A DNA stretch of 64,000 nucleotides, taken from Gemmobacter nectariphilus DSM 15620. GTDB taxonomy: Bacteria; Pseudomonadota; Alphaproteobacteria; Rhodobacterales; Rhodobacteraceae. Each line of letters begins with the position of its first letter. The first letter of the stretch is position 1. Position numbers and translations under genes: made by a program. The notes under the pieces are model-generated. The model saw only the letters and a program-made list of their open reading frames with translations, was not told the origin of the DNA and did not search any database. Positions 1-7,322 of this stretch are shown here, piece by piece. The stretch spans positions 1 to 64,000 of the forward strand of contig NZ_AUCM01000014.1 of the NCBI RefSeq assembly GCF_000429765.1, written 5' to 3'.

Positions 1-285
1 CGCTGACGCCTTGCGAAGGATCTCGTTCGCCTGGCGCAGCTCGCGGTTCTCGCGTTCCAAAGCCTTCATGCGCTCGGCCATCTCGGTCGGAATGCCCGCG
101 CGCTTCCCGCTGTCGACCTCGGCCTTCTTCACCCACTCGTTCAGCGTATGGGCAGAACAACCGATCTTCGCCGCAATCGACACGATCGCCTGCCACCGCG
201 ACCCATGCTGCCCCTCGTTGTCGAAGACCAGCCGCACCGCGCGTTCACGCACTTCGGGGGAAAACTTGTTCGTCGTCTTGCTCAT
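1..285 (-). CDS. IS3-family transposase OrfA (partial, C-terminus off window)
   Basis: The 95 visible residues begin [17 protein letters not shown] and carry the N-terminal helix-turn-helix of IS3 OrfA (conserved [18 protein letters not shown], about residues 35-52). They then run into the leucine-zipper region ([18 protein letters not shown], about 77-94) used for OrfA/OrfAB multimerisation. OrfA binds the terminal repeats, and OrfAB made by frameshifting carries out transposition. The ATG at 285 lies 26 bp inside the inner edge of the terminal repeat, as expected. The gene is intact up to the window border, so it may belong to a complete element. Confidence 0.88.
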   Translation of the reverse strand, partial: MSKTTNKFSPEVRERAVRLVFDNEGQHGSRWQAIVSIAAKIGCSAHTLNEWVKKAEVDSGKRAGIPTEMAERMKALERENRELRQANEILRKASA

Positions 286-310
286 GACGCTCCATCCTAC
301 TCAGGAGTTG

Positions 311-338
311 GAGCCTCCGGCAAACCCGGTGCGGTTCA
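311..338. repeat. Terminal inverted repeat of the IS3-family element
   Basis: On the minus strand the block starts TGAACCGCACCGGG and continues into TTTGCCGGAGGCTC, matching the general form of IS3/IS51-group ends. It sits just upstream of orfA. Only one of the two ends is in the window. Confidence 0.65.
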
Positions 339-883
339 GTTGTCGCTCTTCCATGACGGCATCGCGAGGTGCAAAACTCTCGGCGCAAAACCACAGACTG
401 AAGTGAGGCGTAATTTAACCTCGTAGAATCAGTGTGTTGCAAGGTGGAGAAGGTTGGACCGCAGGCCCGTCCCATCCGCTATACATCATTGAAATCATTT
501 GTAAAATTACGGGTGTTTTCGCCATACCCGCCATCATGTCCGCCTTCTCATTTGCGCTTGGACCCCATGGGGTGCGACAGGTCGGCGCATCCCGCCCGCA
601 AGATTGGCCAGCCACAGGGCATCGGCAGTAGCGACACCCCCGCCCGCGCGGCAAGGTGCAGCAAGGCATGGCGACGGTCGCCATACCTTCGCGCCAGCGC
701 CGGGCTGGTCGGACAAGGTCTAACGCTGGTCGTGGCACCTTCGCGGTCCCGGTCCCCGTTGCGATTCCCGCGATTCCTGCGATTTGGGCGCCTTGCGACA
801 CCCGCGATATTGCGACACGGCGCGCGGTAATGACAAAAGCCCCGCGCTGGGCAGGGCCTTGATGCCGTGAAGGTGGAAGGCAG
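339..883. other. Intergenic, no supported gene
   Basis: Apart from the 41-bp repeat copy at 443-484, nothing recognisable was found. Open frames exist on both strands (for example minus 415-900) but they show no family motif and low-complexity Arg/Pro/Ala composition typical of GC-rich non-coding DNA. Confidence 0.5.
443..484. repeat. Copy A of a 41-bp imperfect-hairpin repeat
   Basis: This segment matches 2555-2596 at about 33 of 41 positions, sharing GGAGAAGGTTGGAC and CAGGCCC. Each copy can fold on itself because the GGAGAAGG side pairs with the CCNTCC side. The two copies bracket the recombinase fragment, the HTH gene and parDE. They could be diverged attachment-site or MITE ends. No tRNA was identified. 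Confidence 0.4.
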
Positions 884-1111
884 TCAGTCGGCGCCGTCAC
901 CGGATTTTCCTGCGCGCTGCATCGCCTCTATGCCGTCGATGACCTCGGCCAACAGTTCCAGCGCAAGCCCTAGCACCTGGGGGGTGCCCTTCACGTCAAC
1001 GCCTGACGTCTCGTTTTCCTCGGCCAACATTGCGGCCCGCAATAGTCCGTCGATCTGACAGGCGCGGCTGTAGGCATCGTGGGCAGGTCGTCTGTGGGCG
1101 GTCAACGTCAT
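884..1111 (-). CDS. Small hypothetical protein, possibly a truncated remnant
   Basis: A 75-residue frame whose central part (LLRAAMLAEENETSG and LALELLAEVIDGIEAM) has balanced, helix-forming composition and looks more like a real protein than its neighbours. Its first dozen residues overlap the 3' end of the truncated recombinase in another frame. The native start may therefore have been lost and the frame joined to recombinase DNA by a deletion near 1098. No function is assigned. Confidence 0.35.
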   Translation of the reverse strand: MTLTAHRRPAHDAYSRACQIDGLLRAAMLAEENETSGVDVKGTPQVLGLALELLAEVIDGIEAMQRAGKSGDGAD

Positions 1112-1412
1112 AGACCAGAATCACACTGAACTCGGCCACGCCGGATTCGATATCGGCGATCATCTGCTGCAATGCCATCCTGCCGCCGATGATCAGGCCG
1201 CTTTTCGCATCATCCGAATAGGTTTTGACAATCCTGATGCTGCGGCGTTCGGCGTATTCGCTGATCGTCTGCGCCTGGTTCTGGGTTGAATACTGTTGAT
1301 GCTCGGTCGACATCCGGACGTACTCCGCAGCCAGCAACTGCTCGGACGGCTCGGTTTCTCCTTGGGATAATAGTGCTTTTCCCCGAGCCACGCCCGCCTC
1401 CCAAGAAATCAT
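1098..1412 (-). pseudogene. Serine recombinase (resolvase/invertase family), N-terminal fragment
   Basis: About 105 residues match the catalytic domain of serine recombinases. The conserved YVRMSTEHQQYSTQNQ holds the nucleophile serine (S36 in this frame). It is followed by YSDDAKSGL (normally YxDEGxSG) and a VILVYDVDR strand, where family members continue as VSRWGRF. Here the frame leaves the family immediately after DVDR near 1098. The rest of the catalytic domain and the large DNA-binding C-terminus are missing, so it cannot be active. It is a remnant of an integrated element. Confidence 0.75.
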
Positions 1413-1515
1413 GTGGGCTGCTTCGAGCTGATGGCCCTCTACCGCAGGTTGGGCGCAAATACGAACTGCCGCTTTTCATGTCCTTCCCACAGTATTATCG
1501 AAGGAGGACGCAGAG

Positions 1516-1818
1516 ATGCGGACCAAGACGGGCACATTTGTGCCGAAAACGGGCACAAATGTGCACCTTGAAGCCGATGTCGCCGACTACCGGACCGCCA
1601 TTGCCGCGGCACTTCGGGACGAACTCGGCCTGACGCATCGAGCAGTCAAGACGGCGATGCGCTGGACGGGCGCCAGCGAGCGAACCGTGAATTACTGGAT
1701 TGCGGGCGAGTGTGGACCCAGCGGCGAGCATCTGATCGCACTGGCAAGGCACTCGGATATCGTGTTCCACATGGTCTTGCTGCTGGCCGATCGGCACGAC
1801 GGCGCGGATGCCGAATAA
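1516..1818 (+). CDS. Small helix-turn-helix DNA-binding protein
   Basis: A 100-residue protein with a central HTH-like stretch (about residues 37-75: LTHRAVKTAMRWTGASERTVNYWIAGECGPSG). It resembles the small regulators common in alphaproteobacterial integrative elements and next to toxin-antitoxin genes. An AAGGAGG ribosome site sits about 8 nt before the ATG. Codons 5-17 contain two operator-like dyads (see 1530-1564), suggesting autoregulation. It lies 112 bp upstream of parD on the same strand. The exact family is not certain. Confidence 0.7.
   Translation: MRTKTGTFVPKTGTNVHLEADVADYRTAIAAALRDELGLTHRAVKTAMRWTGASERTVNYWIAGECGPSGEHLIALARHSDIVFHMVLLLADRHDGADAE
1530..1564. promoter_or_regulatory. 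Two inverted palindromes inside the start of the HTH gene
   Basis: GGGCACATTTGTGCC (1530-1544) and GGGCACAAATGTGC (1551-1564) are reverse complements of one another. Each is also a dyad with GCACA/TGTGC arms. Their starts are 21 bp apart, two helical turns, so a dimeric or tetrameric repressor could bind both on one DNA face. The likely ligand is the HTH protein they overlap. Confidence 0.5.
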
Positions 1819-1825
1819 GGTCAAG

Positions 1826-1842
1826 CCGCCACTGAGGCGGCG
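1826..1842. terminator. Short GC hairpin after the HTH gene
   Basis: The arms GCCGCC and GGCGGC flank a 5-nt loop 8 bp after the HTH stop codon. No T-run follows, so it is at best a weak or Rho-assisted terminator. Confidence 0.3.
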
Positions 1843-1873
1843 GGGAGGCCAACTTGGTCCACCGCTGCCAGAC

Positions 1874-1901
1874 TTGATGTGTAGTGTTTTTTGGTTATAT
1901 T
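1874..1901 (+). promoter_or_regulatory. Candidate sigma-70-type promoter for parDE
   Basis: TTGATG (1874-1879) and TATATT (1896-1901) are separated by 16 bp in an unusually AT-rich patch 30 bp before the parD start. This gives the toxin-antitoxin pair its own promoter. ParD-type antitoxins usually repress at such sites. Confidence 0.5.
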
Positions 1902-1930
1902 GAATACGCGCCAAGCATGAGGAGCCTTCC

Positions 1931-2185
1931 ATGTCCCGCACCACGACCATGACCGTCCGTCTGAGCGGTGCGCTCAGCGATTTCGTCGCGGCCAATGTCG
2001 GCGAGAACGGCTCTTACGAGAACATCAGCGAATACGTGCGCGACCTGATCCGGCGAGACAAGGAGCGGGCCGAGCAGGAGGCTTTCGACCGGCTGAAGGC
2101 CGAACTGACCCGCGCCTTCGCTGCGCCCGAGACCAGTTACAGGTCGCTGACGGCCGCCGAAGTCATCGCTCGCAACCGAGCCTGA
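1931..2185 (+). CDS. parD: Type II antitoxin, ParD family
   Basis: An 84-residue protein with an N-terminal ribbon-helix-helix (TMTVRLSGALSDFVAANV, then YENISEYVRDLIRRDKER), the DNA-binding fold of ParD/CopG antitoxins. The charged C-terminal tail (ELTRAFAAPETSYRSLTAAEV) is the kind that wraps the toxin. An AGGAG site precedes the ATG. The gene lies 4 bp upstream of parE. It is expected to neutralise ParE and repress the operon. Confidence 0.88.
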   Translation: MSRTTTMTVRLSGALSDFVAANVGENGSYENISEYVRDLIRRDKERAEQEAFDRLKAELTRAFAAPETSYRSLTAAEVIARNRA

Positions 2186-2189
2186 TCAG

Positions 2190-2501
2190 ATGGCGATCCG
2201 GGTTCAGGAGGCGGCATCACTCCGCCTCGATGACATCTACCGCTATACGCGCGACCGATGGGGCGAGGTCCAGGCGGACCGCTACATCACCGGTATGTTC
2301 GAAACGTTCGAACGGATCGAGGCCCATGGCGTCGCCTCAAAGCCTATCCCGGCAGAGTTCGGCGTTGAAGGGTTCTTCTTCCGGTACGAACACCACTTCG
2401 TCTATTGGCGCCGACTGTCCGACGGCGATATCGGTATCGTCGCGATCCTGCATGAGCGCATGCATCAGATCGACAGGTTCAAGGAAGATTTTCGCGGCTG
2501 A
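2190..2501 (+). CDS. parE: Type II toxin, ParE/RelE superfamily
   Basis: A 103-residue protein with the RelE/ParE-fold signature: an N-terminal helical pair (AASLRLDDIYRYTRDRWG) and C-terminal strands (FFRYEHHFVYWRRLSDGDIGIVAILHERMHQIDRF). ParE proteins inhibit DNA gyrase. The ILHERM..IDRF ending is the usual ParE form, not a ribosome-dependent RelE with its basic catalytic set. Length is normal for the family. It follows parD with a 4-bp gap. Confidence 0.86.
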   Translation: MAIRVQEAASLRLDDIYRYTRDRWGEVQADRYITGMFETFERIEAHGVASKPIPAEFGVEGFFFRYEHHFVYWRRLSDGDIGIVAILHERMHQIDRFKEDFRG

Positions 2502-2554
2502 ATTGACAGCCGCTCACGCCCGTGATGCTTGCATGAGCCATCGGCGGCTTCCGC

Positions 2555-2596
2555 GATGGAGAAGGTTGGACTTCAGGCCCACCCTCTCCGCCATAT
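2555..2596. repeat. Copy B of the 41-bp imperfect-hairpin repeat
   Basis: Partner of 443-484. This copy folds better: GGAGAAGGTTGG pairs with CCACCCTCTCC around a 9-nt loop. Its right half (CCACCCTCTCCGCCA) also resembles the 3' end of a tRNA-Ser, but no TTCGAAT T-loop is present, so it is not a tRNA. Confidence 0.4.
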
Positions 2597-3176
2597 CAGT
2601 CCCTGAATGGGAACTGAGGCCGCGCCTGATCCACCCATAAGCGTCCGTACCCGCCGGGACTTCGATCCCGTGATACGACCTTGCCCTCTGCGACCCCGAC
2701 ACGCTGGACGAGGGGACACAGGTGGCCGCGGAGAGCGTGGCACGCAAAGTCCGCACCGTCACCTCGTAAGTCGCTGCCGTCATCTGCCCGCAACGCTTGA
2801 AGACCTCCGGGGCCCTTTCGAGCGGAACCTTCCTCCATTGATCGATCATCGTCCGATGCAGGCCACATTCTGCGGGCAACTCCGACACGGTGCGCTTGTG
2901 CGTCACGGCGCCAGCGCCACGCGAGCCTTGCTTCCCCCGTCGTGGTTTGCGCATGTCGACATGGCCTGATCCCCGCGCTTCTGGAAACCGGCAGGCGGCA
3001 GATCGCAGCCTGCGCCCCTGTCCGATTACCGAAGAGACCTCACGCAGCCGTCGGCTGACATTGCGTCCGGCCAAGGGGCAGCGTGCAGAGCAGCTTGCCG
3101 GGAAAAGGAAAGCGGCCCGCCAGCCAAAGGCTGCGGGCCGTGTCACTCGTACGAACTGACCTAGGACACTCGCTAC
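2597..3176. other. Intergenic with IS remnant
   Basis: Apart from the OrfA fossil at 2784-2954, neither strand has a recognisable gene. This stretch separates the accessory patch from the sigma-factor block. Confidence 0.5.
2784..2954 (-). pseudogene. Decayed IS3-family OrfA remnant
   Basis: The frame contains KRTVSELPAECGLHRTMIDQ and then WRKVPLERAPEVFKRCG, a clear but diverged copy of the IS3 OrfA pattern (TVSELAAEHGLHPTMIHQW followed by LLEGAPEVFERGG). Upstream and downstream residues in the same frame do not match the family, and no orfB is present. It is a fossil insertion sequence beside the toxin-antitoxin pair. Confidence 0.6.
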
Positions 3177-3938
3177 TTACATCGTGGGCAGGATGGCGAT
3201 ATCGCGGACATTCGCGCCGTCGATCCTGCCGACCTCTGTGGTGGCACCGGTTTCCAGATTGACCGAATGGAAGGCCCCGTCGACCACCAGCCAGGCCTCG
3301 TTGCCCCCCTTGCCATCCGAGGCAATGTCAAACCCGGCCTCGACCGGCTTCACGCCGACCTCACCCACGGGATTCAGCTTGCCATCGTTCGGCGGAGCCT
3401 GCAGGACCAGCCAGCCGGCGGCGCCATCAATGTTGAAAAGCTGGGTTTTCTCGGTTCCCTTGTAGGAATTGGTATAGGCCCCGGCGATGATGTTCGGCGC
3501 GGTACCTTCGGCGTAGGCATGGCTGCCATCGTTCACCACGGCGCCCGTTTCGACGGTCACCCGCAGGTTGGTGCCATCGCTGCCCATCACACGCAGCTTG
3601 TCGGCAACCGGGTTGAAATCGACAGTGGCCGAGACACCGTCCGCCAGTCTGGTGGCCAGGGTGCTGACCTTGGTCGCCACGCCCGTCTTGGGGTCGATGC
3701 TGGCCAGGGTGCCATCGGCAAAGACGCCATAGAGCAGTCCGTCGGCCGGGCGCACGTCGATCCCAAGCAGTCGCCCTTCGATGCCGGTCACGCTGACGCC
3801 GCCCGTCCGGGTCCAGCTTTCGGTGTCAAGCCAGTGCAGCTCGTTCTGGCCCGAAAGACCGACCACGGTCGCGGCCATCGCCGGCGCGGCAAGGGTGGAA
3901 AGCAGCAGGCCCGCGGTAAGCGTCTTGATCGCGTTCAT
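3177..3938 (-). CDS. DUF4394 domain protein, exported
   Basis: A 253-residue protein with a clear signal peptide (MNAIKTLTAGLLLSTLAAPAMA). A DUF4394 domain follows, marked by repeated beta-strand blades: LLGIDVRPADGLLYGVFADGTLASIDPKTG and VDFNPVADKLRVMGSDGTNLRV. The fold is expected to be propeller-like and no enzymatic role is established. The start at 3938 follows AAGGAAC. It is the last gene of the ECF sigma/fasciclin block and is separated from the fasciclin gene by a hairpin at 3991-4033. A role in the sigma regulon is inferred from position only. Confidence 0.8.
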   Translation of the reverse strand: MNAIKTLTAGLLLSTLAAPAMAATVVGLSGQNELHWLDTESWTRTGGVSVTGIEGRLLGIDVRPADGLLYGVFADGTLASIDPKTGVATKVSTLATRLADGVSATVDFNPVADKLRVMGSDGTNLRVTVETGAVVNDGSHAYAEGTAPNIIAGAYTNSYKGTEKTQLFNIDGAAGWLVLQAPPNDGKLNPVGEVGVKPVEAGFDIASDGKGGNEAWLVVDGAFHSVNLETGATTEVGRIDGANVRDIAILPTM

Positions 3939-3990
3939 GAACAAGGTTCCTTCTTTGGTTGGGGTTCGGCCGGTGGTCCCGGCGATAGCG

Positions 3991-4033
3991 GGCCATGTTC
4001 GTGCGGGAGGGAGAGACCGCACGAGACATGGCC
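3991..4033 (-). terminator. Stem-loop between fasciclin and DUF4394 genes
   Basis: GGCCATGTTCGTGCGG (3991-4006) pairs with CCGCACGAGACATGGCC (4017-4033) with a single bulge around a purine-rich 10-nt loop. It lies just after the fasciclin stop and could terminate or attenuate transcription into the DUF4394 gene, or stabilise the fasciclin mRNA end. No U-tract follows. Confidence 0.5.
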
Positions 4034-4051
4034 TGGCCCGTGCCAGAGGCG

Positions 4052-4609
4052 TCAGCCCTTCGGCAGCAGGACCTTGTCGATGACGTGGATGACGCCATTC
4101 GATTGCACGACATCGGCGATGGTGACCTTGGCCACGCCGCCGGTTTCATCGGTCAGGGTGACCATGCCGTCCTTGACCTTGGCGGTGATCTTGCAGCCGC
4201 CCAGCGTCTCGATCACATGCGTGCCGCCATCGTCCATGACCATCTTCTGCACGTCAGCCGCCATCGCCTTGGCGCCCACGACATGGCAGGTCAGGATCTT
4301 GACCAGCATGTCCTTGTTCTCTGGCTTCAGCAGGGTCTCGACCGTCCCTGCGGGCAGACCGCCAAAGGCTGCATTGGTGGGGGCGAACACCGTGAACGGT
4401 CCCGCGCCTTGCAGGGTCTCGACCAGACCGGCGGCCTGCACGGCGGCCACCAGGGTGGTGTGATCGGCCGAGTTCACGGCATTTTCGACGATGTTCTTGT
4501 CGGCGAACATGGCGGCGCCACCGACCATGGGATTGTCCTGCGCCAGCGCCGCACCTGCGGTGGCCAGTGCGAAACAGCCTGCGAAGAGTGTTCTGGCAAC
4601 GGTCTTCAT
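4052..4609 (-). CDS. Secreted fasciclin (FAS1) domain protein
   Basis: A 185-residue protein with a signal peptide (MKTVARTLFAGCFALATAGAALA) and a single FAS1 domain. The H1 motif (FTVFAPTNAAFGGLP), the central YH-like strand (ILTCHVVGAKAM) and the H2 motif (GVIHVIDKVLLP) are all present. FAS1 proteins act in adhesion or as small-molecule-binding periplasmic proteins. GGGAGGAAGT lies just upstream of the start at 4609. It sits immediately downstream of an anti-sigma/ECF sigma pair. In mycobacteria the SigK/RskA pair controls fasciclin proteins MPT70/MPT83, so a similar link is plausible here. Confidence 0.9.
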   Translation of the reverse strand: MKTVARTLFAGCFALATAGAALAQDNPMVGGAAMFADKNIVENAVNSADHTTLVAAVQAAGLVETLQGAGPFTVFAPTNAAFGGLPAGTVETLLKPENKDMLVKILTCHVVGAKAMAADVQKMVMDDGGTHVIETLGGCKITAKVKDGMVTLTDETGGVAKVTIADVVQSNGVIHVIDKVLLPKG

Positions 4610-4682
4610 GTGACTTCCTCCCGGATTTGTCCGCCCCGCTGATCGGGGAACGCTAGAAGTCACGGATGCAGGGTTCAGAAAG

Positions 4683-4721
4683 TTTCAGGCCTGCGCGATT
4701 TTTTTTCGCGCAGGCCTGAAA
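4683..4721. terminator. Perfect 16-bp inverted repeat with T7 loop
   Basis: TTTCAGGCCTGCGCGA (4683-4698) and TCGCGCAGGCCTGAAA (4706-4721) are exact reverse complements around seven Ts. It lies between the anti-sigma stop (4746) and the fasciclin start. A terminator for the sigma operon is the simplest reading, but the homopolymer is in the loop and not after the stem, which is unusual. Confidence 0.6.
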
Positions 4722-4745
4722 TATTTCCACGAGCGGCGTTGCGGA

Positions 4746-5447
4746 TCAGATTTCCAGCAGATCGCCCACGGCCAGGACCGGCCCCGTCGGCTGCCCGGTC
4801 GGAGAGCCGCCCGGCGGCTCGAGGCTGATCGCCATGTGGGCGGCGGTCGTCATCAGGGCACGGATCTGATCGCTGGTGACAGGAACCCGGGTCGACACCC
4901 CCGCCGGGATCACCCCCAGCGAAACCGGCGCTTCGGCCCCGCGCGCGATCCAGAGCTGGAAGTCGCGCCCCTCGACCGGATCGCCGCTCATATGGGCAAG
5001 GCTGACGCTGCCGGTGACGGAATCGTAGAGCACCAGATAGGTCACGCTGCTGCCCGCAGCCGTCAGCGATGCGGCAAGCCGGTCGCCCGTCGGCAGGGGG
5101 CGCAGACCGGGCAGGGCGACCGCCAGAAGGAACGCTGCGGTTGCCAGCCCGGCGACCCCGCGCCATAGCGCAAGGCTGGACCAGATCCCCTGCCGTTCCG
5201 GCGCCTTGCCGAACAGCCTCAGATCCAGCGCGCGTTTCACGGCTGGCGGCAGATCGGCGGGGATGAACCCTTCTGCCATCGGCGAAAGCCGCTCTTCCCA
5301 GTCGGCAACAAGGCGGGCAAACCGGGCGTCCCGCTCTATCCTGCGGGCCAGATCGGCCTGATCCGAGGCCGGCAATCCCCCCAGCACGAATTCGGCGGCC
5401 AGAAGGTCATCTTCGGTGAAATCCTTGTCCAGATCAGTGTCGCTCAT
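4746..5447 (-). CDS. Transmembrane anti-sigma factor (RskA-like)
   Basis: A 233-residue protein. The N-terminal cytoplasmic part (about 1-90) resembles the zinc-free anti-sigma domain of RskA-type factors (DDLLAAEFVLGGLPASDQADL). One membrane helix follows at about 94-114 (LWRGVAGLATAAFLLAVALPGL), then an extracytoplasmic RskA domain ending DFQLWIARGAEAPVSLG. It should hold the adjacent ECF sigma factor inactive until regulated proteolysis. ATG at 5447 overlaps the sigma stop by 4 bp (ATGA), indicating translational coupling. Confidence 0.88.
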   Translation of the reverse strand: MSDTDLDKDFTEDDLLAAEFVLGGLPASDQADLARRIERDARFARLVADWEERLSPMAEGFIPADLPPAVKRALDLRLFGKAPERQGIWSSLALWRGVAGLATAAFLLAVALPGLRPLPTGDRLAASLTAAGSSVTYLVLYDSVTGSVSLAHMSGDPVEGRDFQLWIARGAEAPVSLGVIPAGVSTRVPVTSDQIRALMTTAAHMAISLEPPGGSPTGQPTGPVLAVGDLLEI

Positions 5448-6001
5448 CGCTGCAAACACTCCTTCAGCCGGATCAGGCTGCGTCGCAGCCAGGTTCGCAT
5501 GGTGTTCAGCGGCACATCGTGGCGGGCCGCCAGATCGGCATAGCTGTCCCCCTCCAGATAGGCCGCGCGCACAGCATCGGCTCTGTCCGCTTCCAGCTCC
5601 CCAAGACACCCGTCAAGCTTGCGCCGCTCTCCTGCGGCCATGGCGCTTGCTTCGGGCCCAGGAGCCGGATCGCGGATTGTCAGCGCCGCCTCATCCATCC
5701 CTCCGGCCGCCTCGCGCCGCGCGCGCAGCCGGTCGATGGCGTGATGGCGGGCAATCGCGATCAGCCACGACATCGGGCTTTGCCCCGTCACCGAAAACCG
5801 ATCCGCCCTGAGCCAGATCTTGATATAGACCTCCTGGACCACTTCCTCAGCCTCTGCCCTGTCTTTCAAGACACGAAGGCATGTGCCGAAAAGTTTCGCC
5901 GAAGTGGCGCCATAGAGCATGTCAAAGGCAACCCTGTCCCGAAGGGCTACCCGTAGGATCAGGTCCGAGAGCTGGTCGCGGGGGTTGTCAGAAGTCATCA
6001 T
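5444..6001 (-). CDS. ECF-type RNA polymerase sigma factor
   Basis: A 185-residue sigma-70-family protein with only regions 2 and 4. Region 2 includes VAFDMLYGATSAKLFGTCLR and the EEVVQEVYIKIW motif that contacts core polymerase and the -10. Region 4 (AAYLEGDSYADLAARHDVP then LNTMRTWLRRSLIRL) is the -35-binding HTH. It is co-transcribed and translationally coupled with the membrane anti-sigma factor downstream. It probably controls its own operon and the fasciclin/DUF4394 genes. Two Met codons in tandem at 6001/5998 leave the start ambiguous by one residue. Confidence 0.9.
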   Translation of the reverse strand: MMTSDNPRDQLSDLILRVALRDRVAFDMLYGATSAKLFGTCLRVLKDRAEAEEVVQEVYIKIWLRADRFSVTGQSPMSWLIAIARHHAIDRLRARREAAGGMDEAALTIRDPAPGPEASAMAAGERRKLDGCLGELEADRADAVRAAYLEGDSYADLAARHDVPLNTMRTWLRRSLIRLKECLQR

Positions 6002-7322
6002 GGCTCCGGCCTGTTCGCCCGATCATGCAACGGGCAGCAGGAGCAGACAAGAGAGCAGACGCCAGTCACCTGCAGGCGCGGCCCCTGTCTGCGGGTGAAG
6101 CCGTCTGAATGCTGCCCTGCACGCCTGGCCTGCTGCCGGTTTCATCGCCAGCAGGTCAGGCCAACATGACGCGGGCCCCAGGCGGCAACATGCGGAACAC
6201 CTGCATGGCTTGCACCGCTCGCACGGCCACCACCGAATGTGTCCCCCGCCTTGTCGATCGTCTGGTCTCTGACGCCAAGGAACGTCAGGCCGTCGACCCG
6301 GTCCCGAGGAAGATGGCCGCGGATGCCCCGGAACAGATCGAAAAGACACTCACATTCGCGCTGATATCCGGGCAGCCGCCGGTCCGTCAGATATGGCAGG
6401 TGTCCAAGCCGGACGCAGAGATCACCGCTGTCATCCACGCGATGCGCCTTCCCGTGCCCCCGATCCTTGCGGGGCGCCAGGGCGATCCGGGACTGATCCT
6501 TCCGGACAGCGCTGTCACCCCTCTTGCGCCCGGGGCATGATCGACGCGCTGGTGGCGGCGGCAGAACCTGCCCTTGGAGAGGACGGGGCAAACATGTTTC
6601 TGTCCCGCCATGTGACGGGCGCGCCCAGGCCCGCGATCGCGGCCACGATCCTCTCGCGTGTCATCTGTCCCGAACCGATCCTGGTGATGCCGGGCAGCGG
6701 TCAATCCTCCGGTCGGCCACCGGGGCCGATGTCCCCGGCCGCGTCGTGCGGGCGGCCGAGAACAGGATGATCCTCTTCGAGTTCGACCCCTTCCGGGAAC
6801 AGCATGGCGATGCAGACACCCTGGTCAGCGGTTGGATGATCTGACGTCTGACGTTGCAGGGCCGGGACAGGATGGTCATGGGAGCGCCGGGGAACCCCGG
6901 GCGGGCATGGGATCGCGCAGACTGCATCGCGGCGGCACTTTCCGCCGGCACAGGACATCACCGGAACAGGGGTCATTGACGACGAGGACCAAACGGGCCT
7001 CGTGGATCCCAAGGGTCTTGCAAGCGATGCCTGGGGCGCAGCCGCGCTTTTGCGTGCGACCGAACCCGCACCAGACCTGCGCGGCCAGAGCCGGATTGCC
7101 TGTCCGGGCGCGTTTCGGACCAGCGCTGCGGGCGCGCGGGTCGGTCGCGTTCTCCGGCGGGTGAATAGACCGCGAATTGTATTGAGCGGCACTTCGGGAT
7201 TGTCTGTCTCGTTTTTGGAAACAGGATTTTTACTGGTCCGAGTGCAAAACATGCCTCGGCCGTGTTAGAACGTGTTCCCGGGTAAAGTTGATTCGGATGC
7301 GTGTTCGGCTGGAGGAACCTGC
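6002..7322. other. 1.3-kb stretch without a supported gene
   Basis: Open frames of up to about 180 codons occur on both strands, but none has a recognisable motif or stays convincing along its length. Patches with coding-like codon use shift between plus-strand frames (for example near 6540-6710, 6730-6840 and 6970-7150), which would fit a decayed gene. Equally, they could be non-coding GC-rich DNA. The last 150 bp are AT-richer and should contain the promoter of the response regulator. Confidence 0.45.

Larger units (their letters stand above)
1..338 (-). mobile_element. IS3-family insertion sequence, left-edge fragment
   Basis: The end of an IS3-family element enters the window from the left. 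It holds the 5' part of orfA, and its outer end at 311-338 reads on the minus strand as a terminal inverted repeat starting TGAACCGCACCGGG, the usual style of the IS51-like group. The rest of the element, including orfB with the DDE catalytic residues, lies outside, so activity cannot be judged. No target-site duplication could be checked. Confidence 0.8.

Noticed and set aside
415-900. 161-residue minus-strand frame
   Set aside because: No recognisable motif, biased composition, and it overlaps an IS-adjacent repeat; not supported as a gene.
2555-2596. tRNA-Ser-like 3' end
   Set aside because: The CCACCCTCTCCGCCA tail looks like a tRNA end, but no T-loop, anticodon arm or matching 5' half is present.
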